Below the pieces are notes generated by a model. The model saw only the letters and a list, made by a program, of their open reading frames with translations. It was not told the DNA's origin and made no database searches. Of a stretch of 64,000 nt of DNA, positions 10,366-18,097 are shown piece by piece; position 1 is the stretch's first letter; the number at the start of each line of letters is the position of its first letter. Made by a program: the position numbers and the translations under genes. Origin of the DNA: RPQJ01 sp963744735 (GTDB lineage: Bacteria > Pseudomonadota > Gammaproteobacteria > Steroidobacterales > Steroidobacteraceae); contig CAVUVH010000005.1 in the NCBI GenBank assembly GCA_963744735.1, positions 248,001 to 312,000 of the forward strand. Reading direction: 5' to 3'.

Positions 10366-13117
10366 TCAGCCGGTGCCCTGCAGTCCCTGCGCGATTCCGT
10401 TGACCGATGCGACCAGCGCCGGGAACAGGCGGCGCAGCGGGTCGTCGGCCGGCGCGGCCCTTGTCCTGCGGGCAGCCGGCCGCGCGCCAGCGCCGCAGCA
10501 GCTGCACCTGCATCAGGTGGATCGGATCCACGTAGGGATTGCGCAGCCAGATCGAGCGCTGCAGCGTGGGCTCGGAATCGAGCAACCGGGCGCAGCCTTT
10601 CAGCTGCAGGACCAGCCGCCGCGTCAGGTCGTATTCGTCGCGGATCGTCCCGGAATAGCGGTCCACGTCACCCGGGTAAAGACGCTCGTAGTGCCAGGCG
10701 ATGTCCATGTCGGCACGGGCCAGGCGCATCTCGACATCGTCGAGCACGCCGGCGAAAAACGGCCAGTCCCGGTACATGTCGGCGACGATTTCTGCGCCAA
10801 ACTGCTCGATGACCGCTGCGAGCCCGGTGCCGGCGCCAAACCAGCCGGGAAGCATGTGCCGGCTCTGCGACCAGGCGAACATCCACGGCACGGCACGGAT
10901 GGTGTCGACGCCATTGCCGCCGCCCCGGGACAGTGGCCGCGATCCGATCTGCATGCGCTCGATCACGTCCACCGGCGTCACTGCCTGGAAGAACTCGAAG
11001 AACTGCGGATCGTCATGCACGAACGCCCGGTAGCGGGTACGGCTGGCGTGCGACAGCACCTGCATGGCCTCGTCCCAGCCGGGACGGACGGTCTCCCTGC
11101 GCTCGCCGGCCACTGCCAGCGCCAGCGTATTGAGACCCTGTTCGAAGGTCCGCAGTGCGATCGGCTCCAGCCCGTACCGGTCGTTGATGGTCTCGCCCTG
11201 CTCGGTGACGCGCAGCTGGCCGCGCGCCACCGCCGCGGGCAGGCCGCTCACGACTGCCTCCGTGCGGCTGCCTCCCCGGCTGATCGAACCGCCCCGGCCA
11301 TGGAACACCAGCAGCTGCACGCCCGCGGCGCTGCAAGCCGCCAGCATGGCCTCCTGCGCCCGGCGCAGCAGCCAGCGCGAGGACGCGATACCCGACTCCT
11401 TGTTGCTGTCGGCGTAACCGATCATCACGACCTGGCGCTGGCCGCGTCCGGCCAGGTGCGCGCGATAGATCGGGTCGGCCAGCAGCCGCGCCAGCGTGTC
11501 GCCGGCAGCGTCGAGCGCGCCCACCGACTCGAACAGCGGTGCGACGTCCAGCGGCACCTGGCCCGACTCGCTGTCGAGCAGGCCCGCCCAGCGCGCAAGC
11601 AGCAGCACCGACAGCACGTCGTCGATGTCGCGGGCCATGCTGACGACGTAGGAACCGATCGCCGCCTCGCCATAGCGGTGCCGGCAGTACTCCATCGCCT
11701 CGAACACCCAGAGCGCCCGCTTGCCGGCGGCCTCCAGCACCTGCGGCGGCGACTCGTCACGCTCGAGCGCCTCGCGCAGCCGCGCAACCCGCTCGGCCGC
11801 GGGCCGGCTGTCCCAGTCCGGCTCGTCGAGCGCGTGGCCCAGGATCTGCCGGTGCACCTCGGCGTTCTGCCGCACGTCGAGCGTCGCCAGGTGGAGGCCG
11901 AAAGTGCGCACCCGGCGCTGGAAGCGGCGGACCAGGAACAGCCCGGCGTTGCGGCCACGGTTGGCCTCCAGGCTGCGCGCAATGAGCTCCAGGTCGTCGA
12001 GCAGTTGTTCCGCGCGCTCGTACTGCCCCGAGCGGTGGTCGTAGGTGGCCCGCAGCCGTTCCGCGACCTGGCCGAGCAGTACCCGGTACGGCATCTCGTC
12101 GTGGCCCGACGGGGTGCTGGCCCGCGCGGCCGGCACGACCGACTTGTAGTGCTCGATCCGGTCGCGCAGCGCCTGCGGTATTCCGGGGGTGCGACGCTCG
12201 CTCTGGCTCATCTTCTCGGCCAGGCGCTGCGCCTCGAGGAAGTAGCGGTTGACGATCAGCGCGTGGTGCCGGGCGCAGCTTTCGCGGATGGTCTTGGCAT
12301 GCACGTCGGGCAGCCCGTCCATGTCGCCGCCGACCCAGGAGCCGAAATGCAGCATCTCCGGGACCCTGGCGGCGCGCGCCGCGGCGCCGAAGATCAGCAC
12401 CAGCGCATCCTCGATGCCCTCGTAAAAGGCCGGGATGACGTCGTAGACGACTTCGACGAGGAAGAACAGCACGTGCTCGCGCTCGTCGGCGATGGTCAGT
12501 TTCTCGCGCGAGTTGTCGGCGGTCTGCCAGCCGGTCGTGAGTTCGGACCGGATGCGCTCGAGCGTGGTGCGTCGTTCGACCGGCGTCAGCGTGGGATCGA
12601 GGCGCGTCGTCAGCAGGCGCGCGACCCGCTGCTGCTGCCGCAGCAGCGTGCGGCGCGTGGACTCGGTCGGATGCGCGGTGAAGACCGGTTCGATGCTGAG
12701 CTGGCCGAGCAGCTGCACCACCTGCTCCAGGCTGTAGCCCAGGTTCTTCAGGGTCTGGAAGCAGTCCGCCAGCCCTCCGGGCTGGTGCGTGCTGCTGTCG
12801 TTGAGGTACTGGCGGCGGCGGCGCACACGGTGCACCTTCTCGGCCATGTTCACCACCTGGAACCAGGTGGTGAACGCGCGGATCAGCTCGGCGGCCTCGT
12901 CGGCGGCGCGGCTGTCGGCGCGCACCACCAGCTGGACGGCCGCATCGGAGTCGCCGTCACGGCGACGGATCGCGGCCTGCCGGTCGCCTTCCACCTCGTC
13001 GAAGAACGCATCGCCGCCCTGGTCGCGCAGGATCTCGCCCACCAGGTGGCCGAGCACGTGCACGTCCTCGCGCAGTGCCGCGTCCTTCGCCGTGAAAGAG
13101 ATGTCCTTGCGTGCCAT
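10366..13117 (-). CDS. ppc: Phosphoenolpyruvate carboxylase (frameshift near the 3' end)
   Basis: Carboxylates phosphoenolpyruvate to oxaloacetate, the main anaplerotic reaction feeding the TCA cycle; cytosolic homotetramer. Start MARKDISFTAKDAALREDVHVLGHLVGEIL at 13117. Visible signatures are VFTAHPTEST with the catalytic His at residue 149, HLATLDVRQNAEVH, VMIGYADSNKESG, FHGRGGSISRGGSR (the mobile substrate loop), SRGGGNGVDTIRAVPW and RNPYVDPIHLMQVQLL. Near 10450 one extra base (GCCGGCCGACGAC where GCCGCCGACGAC is expected) shifts the frame; in the corrected frame the normal end ADDPLRRLFPALVASVNGIA...QGTG stops at 10366. The corrected length is about 916 residues, standard for the family. 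The gene is monocistronic. Confidence 0.95.
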
Positions 13118-13351
13118 GACCGCGGGGCGTGAAAAGGCGTCTGGGCGTCCGGAGCGCGGCGGCAGTGAATCGCTGGGATTCGGGAATGCGAATGCTAGCA
13201 GACCCGGACCCCTCCCGTGTTGCTGCGCGGCAACACGGACGGGCATCGCCGGGCGCCCGGCAACGCGCGCTCGTTGCGGTGCTAGACCGCCGCGCCATGG
13301 CTGCTCCCCGTCCTGAGGGGGAAGCGCCATGCGCCCGACCCGAGGCACCGA
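13118..13351. promoter_or_regulatory. Divergent intergenic region between ppc and the CoA transferase gene
   Basis: About 234 bases with starts pointing away on both sides, so it should hold two promoters. It contains GC-rich inverted repeats (GTGTTGC...GCAACAC around 13218-13237; GCCGGGCGCCCGGC around 13249-13262), but no assignable sigma-factor site. Confidence 0.3.
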
Positions 13352-14551
13352 TTGATGACCCGCCCGCTGCCACTCGCCGGACTGCGCGTCCTGACCTTCG
13401 AGAATTTCGGCGCAGGCCCGTTCGGCTCGATGTACCTGGCCGACCTCGGCGCCGAGGTCATCAAGATCGAGAGTCTCGACCAGGGCGGCGACGCGACGCG
13501 CGCCATGGGCCCGTTCTTCCTCGGCGAGCATGACAGCCAGTTCTTCCAGGCGTTCAACCTGAACAAGAAGAGCGTGACGCTCAACGTCAAGCATCCGGCC
13601 GGACGCGCGGCTTTCCGCAAGCTGGCGGCAACGGCCGACGTCGTGCTCAACAACCTGCGCGGCGACCAGCCAGAGAAGCTCGGCCTCGACTACGCGGCGC
13701 TCGAGTCCTGCAACCCGCGCGTGCTGTGCGCGCACCTGTCGGCCTACGGCCGCGACAACGAACGCAAGGGCTGGCCGGGCTACGACTACCTGATGCAGGC
13801 CGAGGCGGGCTACCTGCACCTGAGCGGGGAACCCGGCGGCCCGCCGGCACGCATGGGACTGTCCATCGTCGATTACATGACGGGCATCACCACGGCGGTC
13901 GCGATCCTGTCGTCGCTGATCGGCGTGCTGCGGAGCGGCCGCGGCCACGACATCGACGTGTCGCTGTTCGACGTCGCGCTGCACCAGCTGACCTATCCGG
14001 GCGCGTGGTACCTCAATGCCGGTTACCGGACCGAGCGCCTGCCGCGCAGCGCGCACCCTTCCGCCGTGCCCGTGCAGTTGCAGCGCACGCGCGATGGCTG
14101 GATCTTCATCATGTGCATGACGCAGAAGTTCTGGCTCGCGCTGCTCGAGGCGATCGCGCGGCCGGATCTCGCCCAGCACCCGGACTACGCCACCGTCGAG
14201 GCGCGGCGCGCCCATCGCGATGCGCTGACGCAGGTGCTCGACGAGGTGTTCGCGCAGGCGACGACGGCCGAGTGGCTGCCGCGGCTGCAGGGAGCCATGC
14301 CCGCGGCGCCCGTGTACGACCTGCCGCAGGCGCTCGACAACCCGTACCTGCGCGACATCGGCATGCTGCGCGACCTGCCGCACCCGGCGCAGGCGGATTA
14401 CCGCGTGCTCGCGAACCCGATCAAGCTCGACGGCAAACGGCTGCCCAGCACGCGGGCGCCGTCGCTCGGCGAGCACACCGCGCCGCTGCTGCGCGAAGTG
14501 GGCTACGACGACGACGCGATCGCGGCCTTGCGGGCGTCGGGCGCCGCCTGA
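13352..14551 (+). CDS. CaiB/BaiF (family III) CoA transferase
   Basis: Complete 399-residue protein. LPLAGLRVLTFENFGAGPFGSMYLADLGAEVIKIE is the hallmark N-terminus of family III CoA transferases, followed by LNKKSVTLNVKHPAGRAAFRKLAATADVVLNNLRG and GLSIVDYMTGITTAVAIL, where Asp174 is in the position of the catalytic aspartate that forms the aspartyl-CoA anhydride. The C-terminal part has the family's NPYLRDIGMLRDL and SLGEHTAPLLREVGY. These cytosolic enzymes move CoA between carboxylic acids (formyl, succinyl, carnitine or bile acid types); the substrate cannot be told here. The start is one of two consecutive ATG codons. No catabolic partner genes are adjacent; ppc diverges upstream and a secreted protein gene converges downstream with 9 bases between the stops. 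Confidence 0.92.
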   Translation: MMTRPLPLAGLRVLTFENFGAGPFGSMYLADLGAEVIKIESLDQGGDATRAMGPFFLGEHDSQFFQAFNLNKKSVTLNVKHPAGRAAFRKLAATADVVLNNLRGDQPEKLGLDYAALESCNPRVLCAHLSAYGRDNERKGWPGYDYLMQAEAGYLHLSGEPGGPPARMGLSIVDYMTGITTAVAILSSLIGVLRSGRGHDIDVSLFDVALHQLTYPGAWYLNAGYRTERLPRSAHPSAVPVQLQRTRDGWIFIMCMTQKFWLALLEAIARPDLAQHPDYATVEARRAHRDALTQVLDEVFAQATTAEWLPRLQGAMPAAPVYDLPQALDNPYLRDIGMLRDLPHPAQADYRVLANPIKLDGKRLPSTRAPSLGEHTAPLLREVGYDDDAIAALRASGAA

Positions 14552-14560
14552 GACCCGTGC

Positions 14561-15478
14561 TCAGGGGGCCAGCGGCGTCACGAACTCGTGCGCCACGCGC
14601 CAGTCGTCCGGTCCCTGCCGCTGCCAGACGCGCACGTACATCGCCAGCCTCGCCGGGGCCTGGCCGCGCGGCGGCTTGCGCGTCACGAACTCGCCATAGG
14701 TCAGTGCCAGGTCGGCGCCGGCATCGCCCAGCACCTGTCCCTGCGGCACTCCCCGCAGCCCGCCACGCGGCGCGGGTGCACCGGCCAGGCTGCGCGTGGC
14801 GCCATTGCTCCTGGCATCGGCGCGCAACAGCTCGGCGGCGGCTTCCTGTGATGTCGTGCAGGTCCGCCCGGGCTCCAGCGCGATGCGCGCCGGCAGCGAA
14901 TCCGTGCTCAGCGACTGGTCGAGCACGATGCGCCAGTCGCCCCCGGCGACACGCCGCCACACGGTCAGGTACACGCCTTCGCCGGACAGCGGGCCGTCGA
15001 GCGGCAGGTAACGCCAGGTGCCGAACGTGACGGCAAGACTCGAGTCGCAGGCCAGTTCGACCACTGCGGGTTGCCAGTCGAGCCGTCCGCTGGGTGGCTC
15101 GTTGGCGTCGAGCCAATCGCGGCCCGGCACAGGCAGCGGCCGGAACAGGACCGCGTCGGCGGCCAGGAAACGCTCCAGCGCCACCCGCAGCCCTGCCTCG
15201 GCGGCAAGCGCGGCAAACTCGCGATCGGCCGCGAGCACGTCCTGGTCGAGCGGGTCGAAGGGAACTTCCGCCGGTTGTGCGCGCCCAAGCACAGGGCTGC
15301 CCAGCACCACGCAGGCCAGTGCCAGTCGTCGGCCCAATGGCGGTGGCGGAGTATTCCCATGCGCGCGTCGACGATTTTCATTTGCATTGGTGCGACCGGC
15401 CCGCTGGCGCGGTCGGGTGGCAAGCTTAGCGCGCCGGGCGCCACGACGCCGGGCCGCGAACCGGTCGGGTCGCGTCAT
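14561..15478 (-). CDS. Secreted protein of unknown function, two DUF4440/SnoaL-like halves
   Basis: The mature part begins after RLALACVVLGSPVLGRA and contains a SnoaL/DUF4440-like stretch: DREFAALAAEAGLRVALERFLAADAVLFRPLP..., TFGTWRYL...GVYLTVWRRVAGGDWRIVLDQ. A second, shorter copy-like part at the C-terminus reads ALTYGEFVTRK...AMYVRVWQRQGPDDWRVAHEFVTPLAP. Such folds bind or modify small molecules or are purely structural; function unknown. The stop is at 14561. The start is doubtful: the frame is open to 15478, but the natural start may be MKIVDARMGI at 15444, one frame off, which would give a normal signal peptide if one base is extra near 15410. The gene faces the SYLF gene head to head over 50 bases. 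Confidence 0.65.
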   Translation of the reverse strand: MTRPDRFAARRRGARRAKLATRPRQRAGRTNANENRRRAHGNTPPPPLGRRLALACVVLGSPVLGRAQPAEVPFDPLDQDVLAADREFAALAAEAGLRVALERFLAADAVLFRPLPVPGRDWLDANEPPSGRLDWQPAVVELACDSSLAVTFGTWRYLPLDGPLSGEGVYLTVWRRVAGGDWRIVLDQSLSTDSLPARIALEPGRTCTTSQEAAAELLRADARSNGATRSLAGAPAPRGGLRGVPQGQVLGDAGADLALTYGEFVTRKPPRGQAPARLAMYVRVWQRQGPDDWRVAHEFVTPLAP

Positions 15479-15528
15479 CTGCTAGAGTTCCGCATCACCG
15501 TTCCCCTGTTGCAGGTCAAACAACCGTC

Positions 15529-16365
15529 ATGAAGAGACTCCTCGCCTCGTGCCTGTCGCTGCTGCTCGCCCTGACCGTCGCCCTGCCAACGACGGCGGCA
15601 GCGGACTCCAGAACCGACCAGCGCCTGCAGGAGTCGCAGCGCGTGTTCGAGTCGTTTGCGGACCTGACCGAGCAGTCGATCCCCACCTGGCTGCTCGACC
15701 GCGCGTACGGCGTGGTGGTGGTGCCGTCGGTGGTCAAGGTGGCGCTGACGATCGGCGGCCGCGGCGGCAAGGGCGTCATGGCGGTGCGCAATCCCGATGG
15801 CAGCTGGAGCCTGCCGACGTTCGTGACGCTGGGCGGGGTCAACGTCGGCTTCCAGGTCGGCGTGCAATCGACCGACGTCGTGCTGGTGCTGATGTCGCGG
15901 CAGAGCGTCGAGGGCATCGCCGGCGGCAAGGTCACGCTCGGCGCCGATGCCAGCGTGGCCGCGGGCCCCATCGGCCGTGCCTCGGCCGCAGCCACCGACG
16001 CGACCTTCAGCGCGCAGGTGCTGTCCTACTCGCGCAATGCCGGCCTGTTTGCGGGAGTTGCGCTCGACGGCACGGTCATCGCCATCGACCGCCGCGCGAA
16101 CGAGTCGGCCTATGGCATCTCGGGCGTGCTGGCCTCGCAGATCCTGCAGGGCGAGGTGAGCAACGTGCCGGCGGCCGCCCAGCAATTCACGGCAGCGCTG
16201 ACCCGGGCGACCAGCCGCGGCTCCAGTCGGCCGGCCCCGGCGGCGACGCCGGCCACACCCGCGCCAGCACCCGAGCCCGACCCGGCGCCAGCGCCGTCGG
16301 ACGAGCCTGCCCGCACTTACCCGATGGAAGACCCGAACCCGGGCGCGCCGCCGCCGGCCGGCTGA
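15529..16365 (+). CDS. SYLF (Ysc84-type) lipid-binding domain protein, periplasmic
   Basis: Complete 278-residue protein. The signal peptide MKRLLASCLSLLLALTVALPTTAAA is followed by a full SYLF domain: RLQESQRVFESFADLTEQSIPTWLLDRAYGVVVVPSVVKVALTIGGRGGKGVM..., GGVNVGFQVGVQSTDVVLVLMSRQSVEGIAGGKVTLGADASVAAGPIGR and SRNAGLFAGVALDGTVI. The last 45 residues are a Pro/Ala-rich tail (APAPEPDPAPAPSDEPA), probably flexible. SYLF domains bind phosphoinositides in eukaryotes; bacterial members are periplasmic and uncharacterised. The gene stands alone and converges on msrA with 7 bases between the stops. Confidence 0.92.
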   Translation: MKRLLASCLSLLLALTVALPTTAAADSRTDQRLQESQRVFESFADLTEQSIPTWLLDRAYGVVVVPSVVKVALTIGGRGGKGVMAVRNPDGSWSLPTFVTLGGVNVGFQVGVQSTDVVLVLMSRQSVEGIAGGKVTLGADASVAAGPIGRASAAATDATFSAQVLSYSRNAGLFAGVALDGTVIAIDRRANESAYGISGVLASQILQGEVSNVPAAAQQFTAALTRATSRGSSRPAPAATPATPAPAPEPDPAPAPSDEPARTYPMEDPNPGAPPPAG

Positions 16366-16372
16366 CTCCGGC

Positions 16373-17032
16373 TCAACCCGACGCGGCCGGCAGCCCCACG
16401 GGACAGGACACGCCCGTCCCGCCCAGCCCGCAGTAACCGTCGGGGTTCTTCGCCAGGTATTGCTGGTGATAGTCCTCGGCGTAGTAGAACTCCGGCGCAT
16501 CGAGGATCTCGGTCGTGACGGGCGGGTAGCCCGCGGCCAGCAGGCGTTCGCCGTAGTCCCGTGCGCTCTGCTCAGCCGCCCGGCGTTGTCCGGCCGAGTA
16601 GACGTAGATGCCCGAGCGGTACTGCGTGCCGATGTCGTTGCCCTGGCGCATGCCCTGCGTCGGGTCGTGCGACTCCCAGAAGATCCGCAGCAACTGCTCG
16701 TAACTGACGACGGCCGGGTCGAACACGACCCGCACGACCTCGTTGTGCCCGGTGTAGCCCGTGCAGACTTCTTCGTAGCTGGGGTTGGGCGTGCGGCCGC
16801 CCGCATAGCCGACCTGGGTGCTGTACACGCCCGGCGTGGTCCAGAACCTGCGCTCCGCGCCCCAGAAGCAGCCAAGGCCGAACAGCGCCAGCTGCATCCC
16901 CGCAGGAAAAGGCGCTTCGAGCCGATGACCGCTGACGAAATGCGCCGCCGGCACCGTCACGCGCTGGGCGCGGCCCGGCAGGGCTTCCTCGGCGGTGGGC
17001 AGGTCGAGCTTCTTCTTGCGCAGGGAAAACAT
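16373..17032 (-). CDS. msrA: Peptide methionine sulfoxide reductase MsrA
   Basis: Reduces methionine-S-sulfoxide in proteins using thioredoxin, repairing oxidative damage. The 219-residue protein has the active site GCFWGAE with nucleophilic Cys at residue 55, then VGYAGGRTPNPSYEEVCTGYTGHNEVVRVVFDP, FWESHDPTQGMRQGNDIGTQYRSGIYV and EDYHQQYLAKNPDGYCGLGGTGVSCP with the recycling cysteines near the C-terminus. The long N-terminus (residues 1-45, starting MFSLRKKKLDL) is usual for the long MsrA type and lacks a signal peptide, so the enzyme is cytosolic. It starts 12 bases after the MarC-family gene and is probably co-transcribed with it. Confidence 0.96.
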   Translation of the reverse strand: MFSLRKKKLDLPTAEEALPGRAQRVTVPAAHFVSGHRLEAPFPAGMQLALFGLGCFWGAERRFWTTPGVYSTQVGYAGGRTPNPSYEEVCTGYTGHNEVVRVVFDPAVVSYEQLLRIFWESHDPTQGMRQGNDIGTQYRSGIYVYSAGQRRAAEQSARDYGERLLAAGYPPVTTEILDAPEFYYAEDYHQQYLAKNPDGYCGLGGTGVSCPVGLPAASG

Positions 17033-17044
17033 CGTCGAAATCTC

Positions 17045-17737
17045 CTAGCCGGCGCGGATCGCTTCGGCCAGCCCGCTCCAGAACGCGGGGTCGTCCAGGA
17101 TCATGGTCAGGCCGTTGATCAGGAACTGCACGCCGATCGAAATCATCAGGAACCCGGTGAGACGCGTCAGCGCGACCATGCCGGTGGCGCCCAGCAGGCG
17201 GTTGACGCGCTCGGCGCCGCGCAGCACGAACCAGCTGAGCAGCGCCGTAAGAAAGATGGCGGTCAGCACGCCGAGGAAGTCGACGATGCTGCGGGCACCA
17301 TGGTGCGACGCCGCCTGCGAGGAAAGGCTCATCACGACCGCGAACGTGCCGGGGCCGCTCAGCCCGGGCATCGCCAGCGGCGTGAACGCGATGTCGTATT
17401 TCTCGCCGGCGGCCTTGGTCATCGCCTCCTTGTCGGAGATCGGGTTCGGGAACAGCATCTGGAAGCCGAGGAAGGCCACGATGAGCCCGCCCGCGATGCG
17501 CATGCCGGGCAGCGAAATGCCGAAGAAATTCATGATCAGGCCGCCGGCCACCAGGAATCCGGCCATCAGGAAGAACGTGTAGACGCAGGCGCGGCGGATC
17601 TGTCGCAGCCGCTCCTGCTCGGGCAGGTGCCCGGACGCGGAGATGACCAGGGGCACGGCGCCAAACGGGTTCACGATCGGCAGGATCGCGAGCAGCGCGG
17701 CGGCGAGTGAGCCGAGATAAAGTCCGATCCAGTTCAT
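17045..17737 (-). CDS. MarC-family integral membrane protein
   Basis: Complete 230-residue protein with six predicted transmembrane segments: LYLGSLAAALLAILPIVNPF, YTFFLMAGFLVAGGLIMNFF, MRIAGGLIVAFLGFQMLF, around GLSGPGTFAVVMSL, GVLTAIFLTALLSWFVL and ALTRLTGFLMISIGVQFLI. The internally repeated NPFGAVPL...GLSGPGTFAVV pattern is typical of MarC (UPF0056), inner-membrane proteins of unknown function that were once, wrongly, linked to antibiotic resistance. The start at 17737 lies 35 bases after a small gene, and the stop is 12 bases before msrA, so the three probably form one operon. Confidence 0.92.
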   Translation of the reverse strand: MNWIGLYLGSLAAALLAILPIVNPFGAVPLVISASGHLPEQERLRQIRRACVYTFFLMAGFLVAGGLIMNFFGISLPGMRIAGGLIVAFLGFQMLFPNPISDKEAMTKAAGEKYDIAFTPLAMPGLSGPGTFAVVMSLSSQAASHHGARSIVDFLGVLTAIFLTALLSWFVLRGAERVNRLLGATGMVALTRLTGFLMISIGVQFLINGLTMILDDPAFWSGLAEAIRAG

Positions 17738-17772
17738 CCGCGTACTTTAACCGGCCGCCGGGCGGCCCGGGG

Positions 17773-18015
17773 TCAGGGATCGACTTTTTCGAACTCCAGG
17801 CTCGGCGCATCGCCGGGCCGGAAGTACACGTACCGGCCGCTCATCTGCGCCAGCGCCGCGTCGCGCTCGGCGCGGGTGGCAAACCAGTGTTCGCGGCTCC
17901 AGTCGTCGCCGACGAGATGCCGGAACGGATCGTTGCGGCGGGCCCGCAGGCGCAGGCCAAAGGGACGGGCCTCGGGCAGCGGCTGCCGCAGGTTGTGGTC
18001 ATGGGCGATGGACAT
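17773..18015 (-). CDS. Small conserved protein of unknown function (80 aa)
   Basis: MSIAHDHNLRQPLPEARPFGLRLRARRNDPFRHLVGDDWSREHWF... ends in RYVYFRPGDAPSLEFEKVDP. It has no signal peptide or membrane segment, and is rich in Arg and Asp, like a small soluble protein. It is a clean open frame with good codon use and its order with marC suggests co-transcription (35-base gap). I do not recognise the family, and no function is proposed. Confidence 0.7.
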   Translation of the reverse strand: MSIAHDHNLRQPLPEARPFGLRLRARRNDPFRHLVGDDWSREHWFATRAERDAALAQMSGRYVYFRPGDAPSLEFEKVDP

Positions 18016-18097
18016 GGCGTTCTCCGGATCGGCGCCATTTTAGCCCGATGCCGGCGCGCCTGGCCCTCAAGTCTGGCGCTCAGGTCTGGCCCGCGCG